Below are positions 43,127 to 52,253 of a stretch of 64,000 nucleotides of DNA, in pieces. Below the pieces are notes generated by a model. The model was not told the origin of the DNA, ran no database searches, and saw nothing but the letters and a program-made list of their open reading frames with translations. This DNA comes from Microvirga splendida (GTDB lineage: Bacteria; Pseudomonadota; Alphaproteobacteria; Rhizobiales; Beijerinckiaceae), in contig NZ_JAELXT010000014.1 in the NCBI RefSeq assembly GCF_016427565.1, forward strand, positions 40,810-104,809, written 5' to 3'. A program made the translations under genes and the position numbers. Within the stretch, counting starts at the first letter, position 1, and each line of letters opens with the position of its first letter.

Positions 43127-44317
43127 TTAGCCCCGGAGCGCCTGCAGCACCTTGCCGCCGGGCCGGCCGCGCGGCTCGAGGCCGATGCGGCGCTCCACGT
43201 CCTTGATGGCCTCGCGGGTCTTGGAGCCGATCTTGCCGTCCACCTCGCCGATGTCGTAGCCGCGGGCGGCGAGCAGGGTCTGCAGCTCGCGGCGCTGGGC
43301 GCGCGACAGGGGCGGATCGTCCGTGGGCCAGGCGGCCTGGATGCCCGGCAGGCCCTTCAGCCGGTCGCCGAGGAGCGCGATGGCAAGCCCATAGGACTCG
43401 GCGGCGTTGTAGGAATAGACCGCGTCGAAGTTCCTGGTGACGACGAAGGCCGGGCCGTTCACGCCGGCCGGGATGAGGATGCCGGCCGAATAGTTGCCCT
43501 CGAGCGGACGCCCGTCGACACGGCGCACGCCCATGGCGGCCCAAGATGAGAGCGGCTTCTTGTTCTTGCGCCCGGCCAGGCCCGGATTGAAGTTCGCCGG
43601 CAGGCGCACCTCGTAGCCCCAGGGCAGCCCGTTCACCCAGCCGGCTTTCTTGAGGAAGTTGGCCGTGGAATGCACCGCATCCGGCACCGAGTTCATGATG
43701 TCGCGGCGCCCGTCGCCGTCGCCGTCGACGGCAAGGCGTTGGAAGGTGGAGGGCATGAACTGGGTGTGGCCGAAGGCGCCGGCCCAGGAGCCGCGCAGAT
43801 TGGCCGGGTTGATGTCCCCGTCCTGCACGATCTTGAGCGTCGCCATCAGCTCGCCCTTGAAATACTCGTTGCGGCGGGGGGCGTAGCAGACCAGCGTCGT
43901 GAGCGACTGCACGAGCGGCCGGCCGCCGATATCCTTGCCGAAATTCGATTCGACGCCCCAGACGCCCGCGATCGCGTGGCGGTCGACGCCGAAGCGCGCC
44001 TCGGCCGCAGCCAGGGCCCGGCCCCATTGCTGCATGGCGGCGCGGCCGTCCTGAACCCGCTCGTCGTCGACAAGGGCCGAGAGGTAGTCCCAGATCGCCG
44101 TCTTGAACTCCGGCTGGTTGTTCATGAGGTCGAGGATCGTCAGGTCCGGCGTGATGCCGCGGGTTGCGGCATCGAAAGCCTGGCCGGAAATGCCCTTGGC
44201 GGCGGCCTGGGGTTTCAGGCGGGCGAGGCAGGAGCCGAAATCGGCCTGCGCGGCAACGGGAGTGGCAAGGCTGAGGCCAGCGAGAGCGAGAAGAGCGGGG
44301 GCAAGAAGCTTTTTCAT
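43127..44317 (-). CDS. lytic murein transglycosylase (MltB family) with peptidoglycan-binding domain
   Basis: After a signal peptide (ending ATPVAAQA), the SLT domain has IAGVWGVESNFGKDIGG with the catalytic Glu, GSWAGAFGHTQFMPSTF and DGDGDGRRDIMNSVPDAVHSTANFL. A C-terminal PG_binding_1 domain follows (LQTLLAARGYDIGEVDGKIGSKTREAIKDVERR). It cleaves peptidoglycan in the periplasm to 1,6-anhydro products. I start at the ATG at 44317; the frame continues 20 codons upstream without similarity. Confidence 0.93.
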   Translation of the reverse strand: MKKLLAPALLALAGLSLATPVAAQADFGSCLARLKPQAAAKGISGQAFDAATRGITPDLTILDLMNNQPEFKTAIWDYLSALVDDERVQDGRAAMQQWGRALAAAEARFGVDRHAIAGVWGVESNFGKDIGGRPLVQSLTTLVCYAPRRNEYFKGELMATLKIVQDGDINPANLRGSWAGAFGHTQFMPSTFQRLAVDGDGDGRRDIMNSVPDAVHSTANFLKKAGWVNGLPWGYEVRLPANFNPGLAGRKNKKPLSSWAAMGVRRVDGRPLEGNYSAGILIPAGVNGPAFVVTRNFDAVYSYNAAESYGLAIALLGDRLKGLPGIQAAWPTDDPPLSRAQRRELQTLLAARGYDIGEVDGKIGSKTREAIKDVERRIGLEPRGRPGGKVLQALRG

Positions 44318-44399
44318 GCCGGGCAGATTGCAGGGAATTTGGTTAATCTTGTGAAAACGGGGCCGCACCTCACGCATTCGTCATGACAGGAGCCTCGGC

Positions 44400-44780
44400 T
44401 CAGCCGGCCTCGATCTCCGGATCGGGCAGATTGCACTGGATCCAGCGGTCGTTCACATGTACGTCGGTGGTTTCCAGCCGACCCGGGCCGAGATTGACGA
44501 ACTTGTGCGGAACATGGGCCGGTCCGAAAACCACCTGACCTTTTTCGCATTCGAAACGCGCGTCGCCCACGGTGAAGAGCGCCCGCCCCTCGCGAATGAT
44601 GAAGACCTCGTCATAGGGGTGAACGTGCCATTTCGGCCCGACGCCGACCTCTTCCGTGGAATAGAACAGCACGGTCACGCCGGTGCCGAGGGTGTGCCCC
44701 TCGACATGGCCTTTCCAGAAAAGATCGGGATGGGTCGCCCAGTCGGCGCGGTCGAGAACCCGTGGCTTGCCCTGAATCAT
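44400..44780 (-). CDS. cupin domain protein
   Basis: A 126-residue single cupin: GVGPKWHVHPYDEVFIIREGRALFTVGD carries the first metal-binding motif (H-x-H-x-E) and FGPAHVPHKFVNLG the second. The substrate or enzymatic role is unknown. It ends near the lytic transglycosylase and begins 31 bases after leuD. Confidence 0.85.
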   Translation of the reverse strand: MIQGKPRVLDRADWATHPDLFWKGHVEGHTLGTGVTVLFYSTEEVGVGPKWHVHPYDEVFIIREGRALFTVGDARFECEKGQVVFGPAHVPHKFVNLGPGRLETTDVHVNDRWIQCNLPDPEIEAG

Positions 44781-44811
44781 TGCTCATCCTCATGTTCATG
44801 AGGATGATAGC

Positions 44812-45414
44812 TTAAGCCCAGGCGCGCTCCGAGAGCTTCTTCTCGAAGCTGTCGATGGCAGAGGCCTTTTCCATGGTGAGCCCGATGCCGTCGAGGCCGT
44901 TGAGCATGCAGTGCTTCTTGAACGGGTCGATGTCGAAATGGATCTTGCCGCCGTCGGGGCCGCGGATCTCCTGGTTTTCGAGATCGACCGTCAGGGTGGC
45001 GTTGGCGCCGCGGCTGGCGTCGTCGAAGAGCTTTTCCAGGTCTTCCGGCGAGACCTTGATCGGCAGGATGCCGTTCTGGAAGCAGTTGTTGTAGAAGATG
45101 TCCGCGAAGCTCGTGGAAATCACGCAGCGGATGCCGAAATCGAGCAGCGCCCACGGGGCATGCTCGCGCGAGGAGCCGCAGCCGAAGTTGTCGCCCGCCA
45201 CCAGGATCTGGGCATTGCGGTAGGCCGGCTGGTTGAGGACAAAGTCCGGGTTCTCCGAGCCGTCCTCGCGGTAACGCATCTCGGAGAACAGGCCGGTGCC
45301 GAGCCCCGTGCGCTTGATCGTCTTCAGGTACTGCTTGGGGATGATCATATCGGTGTCGATATTGATGATCCGCAGCGGCGCCGCGACGCTTTCCAGCACG
45401 GTGAACTTGTCCAT
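44812..45414 (-). CDS. leuD: 3-isopropylmalate dehydratase small subunit
   Basis: [21 protein letters not shown] and [28 protein letters not shown] are the swivel-domain signatures of LeuD. It forms the isomerase that converts 2- to 3-isopropylmalate together with LeuC (47597). The 200-residue length is typical. I prefer the ATG at 45414 with GTGAGGACC ahead; a GTG three codons upstream is in frame. LeuC is separated from it by several small unrelated genes. Confidence 0.96.
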   Translation of the reverse strand: MDKFTVLESVAAPLRIINIDTDMIIPKQYLKTIKRTGLGTGLFSEMRYREDGSENPDFVLNQPAYRNAQILVAGDNFGCGSSREHAPWALLDFGIRCVISTSFADIFYNNCFQNGILPIKVSPEDLEKLFDDASRGANATLTVDLENQEIRGPDGGKIHFDIDPFKKHCMLNGLDGIGLTMEKASAIDSFEKKLSERAWA

Positions 45415-45614
45415 GGTCCTCACATCCCTTCAGGCGGCATGGTCGGCCGCTGTGGAAGGCCTCTTAGCAAAGGCCTTGCGAGGCGACTAGACTCATGATG
45501 GTCGCGGGCCGCAAGATTTTTTCGTCTACGCGCATGCAGACGTAATCTTCTGAGGCCATTCCGCCGGTCCGATGCGGTGCTGTTCCCATCCGCTTGGATT
45601 GCAGGGGCGGCCCC

Positions 45615-45830
45615 TCAGGACATATCGCCCGCAACCGTCTTGCCGACCGCCACGCCGGTCTTGTGCGGCGGAACGGCTTTGCGGAGTTCCACGATCTCGC
45701 GCTCGAGGCGCTGGATGGCGCCGAGCAGGACATTGATAGCCTCGATGGACGCTTCGAATTGAGCATCCCTGTTCGAGGAATCGTTCAGCCGGGCGATAAT
45801 GGAGCGCCTAGGCCGATCCGTTTTGGTCAT
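45615..45830 (-). CDS. small hypothetical coiled-coil protein
   Basis: A 71-residue frame from the ATG at 45830 encodes a charged start (MTKTDRPRRSIIARLNDSS) and a central helix EASIEAINVLLGAIQRLEREIVELRKAV with heptad-like spacing. GAGGATAGC precedes the start. No family is recognised and it may not be a gene. Confidence 0.45.
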   Translation of the reverse strand: MTKTDRPRRSIIARLNDSSNRDAQFEASIEAINVLLGAIQRLEREIVELRKAVPPHKTGVAVGKTVAGDMS

Positions 45831-45975
45831 GGAAGCTATCCTCGTCATTTTTCAGTTCCGCAACCTGCGGCAGGACCGAGGCCCTCCAAGGTTATTACGT
45901 TCAGTAACGTAGAAGTAAGCTGGGCGTTTTCAAGGCCGCGCCCCTGACCGGAACGGGTAGCAACTTAAGGGGCCT

Positions 45976-46383
45976 TCACCCCGCAGCTGCCTCGATGGCT
46001 TCCATGTCCTCGTCGGAGAGGCCGAAATGGTGGCCGATCTCGTGGACCAGCACGTGGGTGACGATGTGGCCCAGAGTTTCCTCGTGCTCGGCCCAGTAAT
46101 CGAGGATCGGGCGGCGATAGAGCCAGACCATGTTGGGGAACTGGCCCGTCTGCATCATGGCGCCGCCTTGGGCGAGGCCGATGCCGCGAAAGAGGCCGAG
46201 CAGATCGAACGGCGTCTCGCAGCCCATCTCGCGCATGGTCTCGTCATCGGGGAAATCCTCGACCCGGATCACCACACCCTCGCACAGGGCGCGGAACTCC
46301 TCCGGCAGGCGGGCATAGGCGTCTTGCGCCAGGGCCTCGAAATCGTCGAGGGAGGGGGCCTGAAGGTTGGCGAGAGCGGTCAT
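45976..46383 (-). CDS. metallopeptidase-like (zincin) family protein
   Basis: A 135-residue protein with the zinc motif HEIGH in HVLVHEIGHHFGLSDEDM, plus the conserved LFRGIGLA and VWLYRRPILDYW segments of a small alphaproteobacterial zincin-like family (minimal MMP-like domain). Protease activity is unproven. It begins three bases before the stop side of the neighbouring membrane protein gene and is likely co-transcribed. Confidence 0.88.
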   Translation of the reverse strand: MTALANLQAPSLDDFEALAQDAYARLPEEFRALCEGVVIRVEDFPDDETMREMGCETPFDLLGLFRGIGLAQGGAMMQTGQFPNMVWLYRRPILDYWAEHEETLGHIVTHVLVHEIGHHFGLSDEDMEAIEAAAG

Positions 46384-46386
46384 GGT

Positions 46387-46662
46387 TTAAAGGATCTCGA
46401 GCTGAACGAGGAGCCAGAGACCGAGGATGACGACGCCGATCAGGGACAGGATGCGCCCGATGCGGCGGCCCCAGAGCTCGATCGGGTCGGTGCCACCGTC
46501 AGCGGCCGAACCGATGGCATCCCGACCTCCGAAGTGATCCCCGGCCCGCCGGCCCATGCGGGCCATCGCGGAGGAGCCGAGGGTGTCCGTGTCCCGCTGC
46601 ACACGCTCCAGCGCCTCGCGGGCCTCGGCGGCTTCGCGGGCTTCCCGCTCGCGGTCGTTCAT
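46387..46662 (-). CDS. hypothetical tail-anchored membrane protein
   Basis: A 91-residue protein with a charged helical N-terminus (NDREREAREAAEAREALERVQRD) and a C-terminal transmembrane helix (ILSLIGVVILGLWLLVQL). GGGAGGAATCC precedes the ATG at 46662. It is upstream of and adjacent to the zincin gene. Function unknown. Confidence 0.7.
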   Translation of the reverse strand: MNDREREAREAAEAREALERVQRDTDTLGSSAMARMGRRAGDHFGGRDAIGSAADGGTDPIELWGRRIGRILSLIGVVILGLWLLVQLEIL

Positions 46663-46781
46663 GGATTCCTCCCGGCTCGACAATCGCTTCACCATGGCGC
46701 CTGAACGGCGGCTTCGCAACGGAACGGCTCTGAGCCTCGGCCGTTAACAGCCCCGGATAACCAATTCTTGAAGAGGCAACA

Positions 46782-47075
46782 ATGCGTATGATTCTTGGTG
46801 TCCTGGCCGTGGCCGGGTTGACGTTTCTCGGCGCCGGCACGGCGTCGGCCCAGGGTGTGGGCGTGCAGATCGGCCCGAACGGCGTTCGCGTGGTGCAGGA
46901 TCGCCCGGTCTATCGCGAGCGCATCATCGAGCGCCGCGTGGTCCGTCCCGCCCGCACCCGCACCGTGTGCCGCAGGGTGATGGAGGAGCGCGTCCGCCCG
47001 AACGGCGTGATCGTCCGCCGCCCCGTCGAGCGCTGCCGCCAGGTGGTGGCGAATCGCCGGGTCTATGTGGACTGA
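46782..47075 (+). CDS. hypothetical secreted Arg/Val-rich protein
   Basis: A 97-residue protein with a signal peptide (ending ASAQG) and a strongly basic mature part with RVV and RRV repeats and two Cys (TRTVCRRVMEERVRPNGVIV). Similar small basic periplasmic proteins are common in the order. A strong terminator follows. Confidence 0.7.
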   Translation: MRMILGVLAVAGLTFLGAGTASAQGVGVQIGPNGVRVVQDRPVYRERIIERRVVRPARTRTVCRRVMEERVRPNGVIVRRPVERCRQVVANRRVYVD

Positions 47076-47097
47076 GCTTGTAGAGCTGTCTGAATGA

Positions 47098-47131
47098 AAA
47101 AGGCCGTGACTCGGGCGAGTCACGGCCTTTT
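47098..47131. terminator. bidirectional rho-independent terminator
   Basis: AAAAGGCCGTGACTC, loop GGGC and GAGTCACGGCCTTTT form a 15-bp perfect stem with T runs on both strands, between two convergent genes. Confidence 0.9.
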
Positions 47132-47141
47132 CTTTTTCTCG

Positions 47142-47582
47142 TCAGAGCGTGCCTGCCATCGTGTGCGAGCAGGCCTCGTTGTACTCGGCGATTTGCTGTT
47201 GGATGGGTTTTCGCGGCCTGCCGCGTTGTTTTGCGTCTCTGTCCAACTTGGCTTCCCGCTCGCGGAACACAGCTCGGCATTCGGGGAAATTCGACTGTCG
47301 CCACTGAGCGATTTCTATGTCTCTCTTCAGTCGTTCACGCCGGTTGTAGCACACCGGATAGTCGGGCTTCGTACCCGCCTTGTTGGCGAGGTAAAATCGA
47401 ATCTCGGCATCCGGGTATTGCCGCAGCGCGCCGAGCGTTCGCTCGAACTCGATCTGCTTCTTCGTGCATTCCCAGGAGTGCTTTCTGGCACCGTCGTCGC
47501 GCTTCTGAGCGACAGCGGCCCCACCGGACAGGGGGATGAGAAGAAGAGCGAAGAGAAGGATCGGCCACGAGCGGTATGTCAT
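47142..47582 (-). CDS. hypothetical secreted protein
   Basis: A 146-residue protein with a signal peptide (ILLFALLLIPLSGGAAVAQ) and a mature part rich in Arg, Lys and Glu with four Cys (WECTKKQ, PVCYNRRERLKRD, PECRAVF, NEACSHT), suggesting disulfides. No family is recognised. It lies 14 bases from leuC. Confidence 0.65.
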   Translation of the reverse strand: MTYRSWPILLFALLLIPLSGGAAVAQKRDDGARKHSWECTKKQIEFERTLGALRQYPDAEIRFYLANKAGTKPDYPVCYNRRERLKRDIEIAQWRQSNFPECRAVFREREAKLDRDAKQRGRPRKPIQQQIAEYNEACSHTMAGTL

Positions 47583-47596
47583 GGCCGAATACTATA

Positions 47597-49000
47597 TCAG
47601 AATGTGCGGATGTCCACGAAGCGGCCGGCGATGGCCGCCGCCGCCGCCATGGCGGGCGACACGAGATGGGTGCGGCCCTTGAAGCCCTGACGGCCCTCGA
47701 AGTTGCGGTTCGACGTGGAGGCGCAGCGCTCGCCCGGCGCGAGGCGGTCGGCGTTCATGGCCAGGCACATGGAGCAGCCGGGCTCGCGCCAGTCGAAGCC
47801 GGCTGCCTTGAAGATTGTGTCCAGCCCTTCGGCCTCGGCCTGCATTTTCACGATTCCGGAGCCGGGCACGATCATGGCGCTGACGCTCTCGGCCACGCGC
47901 TTGCCCTCGACGACCTTGGCCACCGCCCGCAGGTCCTCGATACGCCCGTTGGTGCAGGAGCCGATGAACACGCGGTCGAGCGCGATGTCGGTGATCTTCG
48001 TGCCGGGGGTCAGGCCCATATATTCCAGCGCGCGCCACTTGGAGCGGCGCTTGTTCTCGTCCTGGATGTCGTCCGGGTTCGGCACCACGCCGGTGACCGA
48101 GATCACGTCCTCAGGAGACGTGCCCCAGGTGACGATGGGGGGGAGGTTCGCGGCATCGAGGCGGATCTCGGTGTCGAAGAACGCGCCCTCGTCGGTGCGT
48201 AAGGAATCCCAGTAGCGCACGGCCGCATCCCAGGCCTCGCCCTTGGGGGCCTTGGGCTTGCCCTTCAGATAGGCATAGGTCTTCTCGTCGGGGGCCACCA
48301 TGCCGGCGCGGGCGCCGCCCTCGATGGCCATGTTGCAGACCGTCATCCGGCCTTCCATCGACAGGGACCGGATGGCCTCGCCCGCGAACTCGATCACGTG
48401 GCCGGTGCCGCCGGCGGTGCCGATCTCGCCGATGATGGCCAGGATGATGTCCTTGGCGGTGACGCCGGCGGGCAGCTGCCCGTCCACGGTCACGCGCATG
48501 TTCTTGGCCTTCTTCTGGATCAGCGTCTGGGTGGCGAGCACGTGCTCCACCTCCGACGTGCCGATGCCGTGAGCGAGCGAGCCGAAGGCGCCGTGGGTCG
48601 AGGTGTGGCTGTCGCCGCACACGATGGTCATGCCCGGCAGCGTAAAGCCCTGCTCGGGGCCCACCACGTGGACGATGCCCTGGCGGGTATCGAGCTCGTT
48701 GAAATACTCGACGCCGAAATCCCTGGCGTTCTGGGCCAGAGCCGCAACCTGGGTGGCGGCCTCCGGATCCTCGATGCCGTGCGAGCGGTCGGAGGTCGGC
48801 ACGTTATGGTCGACGACGGCCAGGGTCTTGTGCGGCTGGCGCACCTTGCGGCCCGTCATGCGCAGGCCCTCGAAGGCCTGGGGGCTGGTCACCTCATGGA
48901 CGAGGTGACGGTCGATATAGAGAAGGCACGTCCCGTCATCCTGCTGATCGACGACGTGATCGTCCCAGATCTTGTCATAGAGGGTGCGGGCTTTGGCCAT
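47597..49000 (-). CDS. leuC: 3-isopropylmalate dehydratase large subunit
   Basis: An aconitase-family protein of 467 residues. The 4Fe-4S ligands are in [13 protein letters not shown] and [41 protein letters not shown] and the start [15 protein letters not shown] are diagnostic of LeuC. It works with LeuD (44812) in leucine synthesis. The gap to rplS upstream is about 230 bases and includes the rplS terminator. Confidence 0.97.
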   Translation of the reverse strand: MAKARTLYDKIWDDHVVDQQDDGTCLLYIDRHLVHEVTSPQAFEGLRMTGRKVRQPHKTLAVVDHNVPTSDRSHGIEDPEAATQVAALAQNARDFGVEYFNELDTRQGIVHVVGPEQGFTLPGMTIVCGDSHTSTHGAFGSLAHGIGTSEVEHVLATQTLIQKKAKNMRVTVDGQLPAGVTAKDIILAIIGEIGTAGGTGHVIEFAGEAIRSLSMEGRMTVCNMAIEGGARAGMVAPDEKTYAYLKGKPKAPKGEAWDAAVRYWDSLRTDEGAFFDTEIRLDAANLPPIVTWGTSPEDVISVTGVVPNPDDIQDENKRRSKWRALEYMGLTPGTKITDIALDRVFIGSCTNGRIEDLRAVAKVVEGKRVAESVSAMIVPGSGIVKMQAEAEGLDTIFKAAGFDWREPGCSMCLAMNADRLAPGERCASTSNRNFEGRQGFKGRTHLVSPAMAAAAAIAGRFVDIRTF

Positions 49001-49173
49001 GGTTCTCTTCCAACGGTCTCGACAACAGAGGTTTCAGCGTGTTTAGCGGCTTACGCCATCCAAGAGAAGATGTCCTGGATGCACACAGCCTTGAAACGTT
49101 CGCATAGCAGACAGGATGGAGCACGCAATAATATTTTTGTCGCGCCGCAATCCGGCAAAGCTCGGTTGCTTAA

Positions 49174-49202
49174 CAAAAAAGCGCGGGACGAGCCGCGCTT
49201 TT
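49174..49202 (-). terminator. rho-independent terminator after rplS
   Basis: On the minus strand AAAAGCGCGG, loop CTCGTC and CCGCGCTTTT are followed by further T residues. Confidence 0.85.
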
Positions 49203-49228
49203 GAAACTGTACGCTTGAGGAAAAAACC

Positions 49229-49606
49229 TTACTCGGCTGCAGCCTGGGTCTTCTTCTCGGCGCGTTCGGCGATACGGGCCGACTTGCCGCGACGGTCGCG
49301 CAGGTAATAGAGCTTGGCGCGGCGGACGGCACCACGGCGCACGACCTTGATCGAGTCGACGTTGGGCGAATAGATCGGGAACACGCGCTCGACGCCTTCG
49401 CCGTAGGAGATCTTGCGGACGGTGAAGCTCTCCTGGAGGCCGCCACCCGAACGGGCGATGCAGACGCCCTCGTAGGCCTGGATACGCGAGCGCTCGCCTT
49501 CCTTCACCTTCACGTTGACGATGACGGTGTCGCCGGGCTGGAAATCGGGAATGGTCTTGGCGAGCTTGGCGATCTGCTCTTGCTCGAGCTGCTGAATGAG
49601 GTTCAT
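49229..49606 (-). CDS. rplS: 50S ribosomal protein L19
   Basis: The sequence contains [38 protein letters not shown] and [23 protein letters not shown], complete L19. In most proteobacteria rplS directly follows trmD; here about 3.5 kb and four other genes lie between them. A 25-residue tail after the RGKSARI core is rich in Ala and Glu. Confidence 0.97.
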   Translation of the reverse strand: MNLIQQLEQEQIAKLAKTIPDFQPGDTVIVNVKVKEGERSRIQAYEGVCIARSGGGLQESFTVRKISYGEGVERVFPIYSPNVDSIKVVRRGAVRRAKLYYLRDRRGKSARIAERAEKKTQAAAE

Positions 49607-49735
49607 GGTCTTAACTCCTGCCGTTGCGTGGCCTCAGGGCAAGCCCCGGACCCGCTGGATTTCGGCGTCCTGTTTTAAGTTGAGGCCGCGCCTATACAGG
49701 AGATCGGGGGGGTTGTCGAGCCTCTGCCCCCTTCC

Positions 49736-49772
49736 GTCATCCCGGACGAAGCGCAGCGCAGATCCGGGATCG
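49736..49772. repeat. palindromic repeat, family B
   Basis: GTCATCCCGGACGAAGCG followed by GATCCGGGATCG; nearly identical to the copies at 56973 and 62874. Confidence 0.7.
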
Positions 49773-49806
49773 TATGACGAGCGTGGCGCCTCTTCACCTC
49801 TCCCAT

Positions 49807-49866
49807 CCCAAGTCGGGTGTTCCCGACTTGGGTCAGCAAGAAGGATCTCGGGAACACCCGAGATCC
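49807..49866. repeat. family F double-hairpin repeat
   Basis: Hairpin 1 is CCCAAGTCGGG, loop TGTT, CCCGACTTGGG. A 10-base spacer TCAGCAAGAA follows, then hairpin 2, GGATCTCGGG, loop AACA, CCCGAGATCC. Both stems are perfect. The second copy in the window lies inside the pseudouridine synthase gene at 63312-63373 in reverse orientation. Confidence 0.85.
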
Positions 49867-49900
49867 GGGAGAGGGAGTACCCGAGCTACACTTTGAACGC

Positions 49901-49933
49901 GATCCCGGATCGGCTTGCGCCGTCCGGGATGAC
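49901..49933. repeat. palindromic repeat, family B (half copy)
   Basis: GATCCCGGATCGG and CCGTCCGGGATGAC around a short GC core, as at 16458. Confidence 0.65.
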
Positions 49934-49939
49934 CAAGGT

Positions 49940-50611
49940 TCAAGCCTTCGCGACAGGCTCGACCTCGGCAAACAGATACCGCTCGAACCAGTCCGGAAAT
50001 GCCTTTGCCAGCGTTCGTGGCCCCTCCACTGTCAGCCCCATCCGCCGTGCTTCGGCAAAGCTCACGTCGCCCCGCCACCAGGCAACCAAGGCCGCCAGAC
50101 CGGTGCGGATGCACAGCGGCTCCGGGAAGCCGGGATTCTGGGTGCAGAGGGAGACCTCCCCCTCCTTCAGCAGCAGGAAGCGGGGCTGGCGCTGCCCCTC
50201 CACCTCGAAGCGGATGACGAGGGGCTCCCTGGGCAGGGCCTCCACCCGCACCCGCCGCTGCATGTCGACGAGGACGGGCTCGAGATCGAGATCCTCCGCC
50301 TCCGCGTGCCGCGGCAGCCAGCGCTGGCCCCAGGTGCCGAGCGCGCTCACCACGTCTATCAGTTCCCGGCCGGCGTCGGTGAGCGCGTATTCCGGCCCAT
50401 GCTCGCCCTCGATGCGCGAGACCGCCCCGACATGCACCAGTGCCTGCAGGCGCTCCGACAGCATGGTGCGGGAGATGCGCGGGATGCCCCGGCGGATGTC
50501 GTTGAAGCGCCGGCTGCCGCACAGGAGCTCGCGCACCACGAGAAGGGTCCAGCGCCCGCCGACCGCCTCATGGGCGCGGGCCACGGAACAGAACTGACCG
50601 TAATCTGCCAT
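49940..50611 (-). CDS. HxlR family transcriptional regulator with C-terminal SCP2-like domain
   Basis: The winged helix reads CSVARAHEAVGGRWTLLVVRELLCGSRRFNDIRRGIPRISRTMLSERLQAL, the HxlR signature. About 110 further residues form a sterol-carrier-like domain (RFEVEGQRQPRFLLLKEGEVSLC). I start at the ATG at 50611 (MADYGQF); the frame is open much further upstream but only as antisense of the next gene. It is divergent from the cysteine synthase-like gene, which may be its target. Confidence 0.9.
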   Translation of the reverse strand: MADYGQFCSVARAHEAVGGRWTLLVVRELLCGSRRFNDIRRGIPRISRTMLSERLQALVHVGAVSRIEGEHGPEYALTDAGRELIDVVSALGTWGQRWLPRHAEAEDLDLEPVLVDMQRRVRVEALPREPLVIRFEVEGQRQPRFLLLKEGEVSLCTQNPGFPEPLCIRTGLAALVAWWRGDVSFAEARRMGLTVEGPRTLAKAFPDWFERYLFAEVEPVAKA

Positions 50612-50647
50612 GGGCCAACCGCTAGCATGGCGGCACGGCGCACAGAA

Positions 50648-50662
50648 GTCCGGATTCCGGAC
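50648..50662. promoter_or_regulatory. palindromic candidate operator
   Basis: GTCCGGA T TCCGGAC is a perfect palindrome with a one-base centre, midway between the divergent HxlR and cysteine synthase-like genes. Confidence 0.4.
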
Positions 50663-50716
50663 CTGACGGGGCGGCCGTCCCGGTCTAACCGGAATGCACC
50701 AACCCGGAGGGCATCC

Positions 50717-51670
50717 ATGACCGCACAGCCCCGCACCATCCTCGAGCGCATCGGCGGCACCGCGCTGATCCCCCTGCGCCGCCTCGTGCCGGCCAACGGC
50801 GCCCGCATTCTCATGAAGCTGGAAAACGAGAACCCCACCGGCAGCATGAAGGACCGCATGGCGCTCGCCATGATCGAGGCGGCCGAAGCCGACGGTCGCC
50901 TGAAGGCCCGCGGCACGGTGGTGGAATATACCGGCGGCAGCACCGGAGTGTCCCTGGCGCTCGTCTGCGCCGTGAAGGGATACCCGCTCGACGTCGTGAC
51001 CTCCGATGCCTTTTCGCGCGAGAAGCTCGATCACATGCGGCTGCTTGGCGCGACGCTGCACATTGTGGAAAGCGACGGCGGGCGCATGACCGAAAAGCTC
51101 ACCAGGGACATGATCGAGCAGGCGCGGATCATCGCCGAGGCGAAAGGCTCCTTCTGGACCGACCAGATGAAGAACCGGGACCAGATCGCCGCCTATCATC
51201 GGATGGCGGACGAGATCTGGAGCCAGACGGGCGGCAGGGTCGACGGCTTCGTTCAGAGCGTCGGCACGGCGGCGTCCTTGCGCGGCATCGCGGAGGGCCT
51301 GCGGCGCCATCGCGACGGGGTCAGGATCGTCGCCGTGGAGCCGGCCGAATCCGCAGTGCTCTCCGGCGGCCCTTCGGGCGCGCACAGGATCGACGGTATC
51401 GGCGCAGGCTATGTGGTGCCGCTCTGGCAGCCGGCGATTGCGGATGACATCGAACGCGTCTCGACGGAAGAGGCCGTGGCGATGGCCTTCCGCCTCGCCC
51501 GCGAGGAAGGCCTGTTCGCCGGAACCTCCACCGGCGCCAATGTGCTCGCGGCCTTGCGGCTTGCGGAAAAGCTCGGGCCGGATGCCATCATTGTCACCGT
51601 GATGTGCGATACGGGGATGAAGTACCTGAAGACCTTTGGCGCGCGCATCGAGACGAACCAGCACGCCTGA
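50717..51670 (+). CDS. PLP-dependent cysteine synthase family protein
   Basis: The PLP-lysine is in ENPTGSMKDRMALAMIEAA, the substrate loop is EYTGGSTGVSLALVCA, and the phosphate loop is FVQSVGTAASLRGIAEGL, all of the CysK/CBS fold type II group. The 317-residue length fits. CGGAGG precedes the ATG at 50717. It could be O-acetylserine sulfhydrylase, cystathionine beta-synthase or a diaminopropionate-type enzyme. A convergent Lrp gene ends 10 bases later. Confidence 0.88.
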   Translation: MTAQPRTILERIGGTALIPLRRLVPANGARILMKLENENPTGSMKDRMALAMIEAAEADGRLKARGTVVEYTGGSTGVSLALVCAVKGYPLDVVTSDAFSREKLDHMRLLGATLHIVESDGGRMTEKLTRDMIEQARIIAEAKGSFWTDQMKNRDQIAAYHRMADEIWSQTGGRVDGFVQSVGTAASLRGIAEGLRRHRDGVRIVAVEPAESAVLSGGPSGAHRIDGIGAGYVVPLWQPAIADDIERVSTEEAVAMAFRLAREEGLFAGTSTGANVLAALRLAEKLGPDAIIVTVMCDTGMKYLKTFGARIETNQHA

Positions 51671-51680
51671 CTCCGTCGCA

Positions 51681-52157
51681 TCAGGGAAGGGCCGGCAGCC
51701 TGCGCTTGACCGGAGATGCCTTGACGATGGACGTGCTGGTCTGCGCCCTCTGGGCGATCCGCTCCAGGACCGGATCGAGCTCGTCGATGGAGCGCAGGAG
51801 ATAGCGGGCGACGAAGCAGTCTTCGCCGGTGACCTTGTCGCACTCGATCACCTCGGGGCTCTCGATCAGGAGCTTCTCCACGTGGTGCAGCTGTCCCGGC
51901 AGAGGCCGGATGCGCACGATGGCCGTCAGGGTATAGCCCAGGGCCTTCGGGTCGAGTTCGACCGTGTAGGCTTTGACGACGCCGTCTTCCTCCAGCCGCC
52001 GCAGCCGTTCGGCGACGCTCGGAGCCGACAGGCCCACGCTGCGGGCGAGCTCCGCAGTGGAGAGCCTGGCATTGTCGCTCAACAGCGCGATCAGCGCCCG
52101 GTCGATCTCGTCCAGGGCAGCATTTTTGCTTTTAAGGTTCTTTGCTGAAATCGCCAT
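51681..52157 (-). CDS. Lrp/AsnC family transcriptional regulator
   Basis: A winged helix, LDEIDRALIALLSDNARLSTAELARSVGLSAPSVAERLRRLEEDGVV, is followed by a RAM domain (CDKVTGEDCFVARYLLRSIDELDPVLERI). It is divergent from the EamA transporter gene and convergent with the cysteine synthase-like gene, so it probably controls export of an amino acid or related compound. Confidence 0.92.
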   Translation of the reverse strand: MAISAKNLKSKNAALDEIDRALIALLSDNARLSTAELARSVGLSAPSVAERLRRLEEDGVVKAYTVELDPKALGYTLTAIVRIRPLPGQLHHVEKLLIESPEVIECDKVTGEDCFVARYLLRSIDELDPVLERIAQRAQTSTSIVKASPVKRRLPALP

Positions 52158-52253
52158 TGCTTCGAAGGCCGATCATCCATTGCGCTTTCTAACCCGACAG
52201 TACGCCTAGCCCGGCAAAAGATAAAGTTGGCCCTCGTTGATGGAGGTGCAGCC

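Larger units (their letters stand above)
49607..49939. other. gene-free repeat cluster between rplS and the HxlR gene
   Basis: A 330-base stretch without a gene. It must hold the rplS promoter on the right of rplS, then a family B arm, a family F double hairpin and a second family B copy (listed separately). Confidence 0.6.

Noticed and set aside
49607..49939. Insertion sequence or integron remnant at the rplS border
   Set aside because: No transposase or integrase reading frame and no target-site duplication could be seen; only short palindromic repeats.
49940..51664. A single 574-codon minus-strand gene covering HxlR and the region beyond
   Set aside because: Only the last 223 codons match HxlR; the rest is antisense to the cysteine synthase-like gene. 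The true start is the ATG at 50611.
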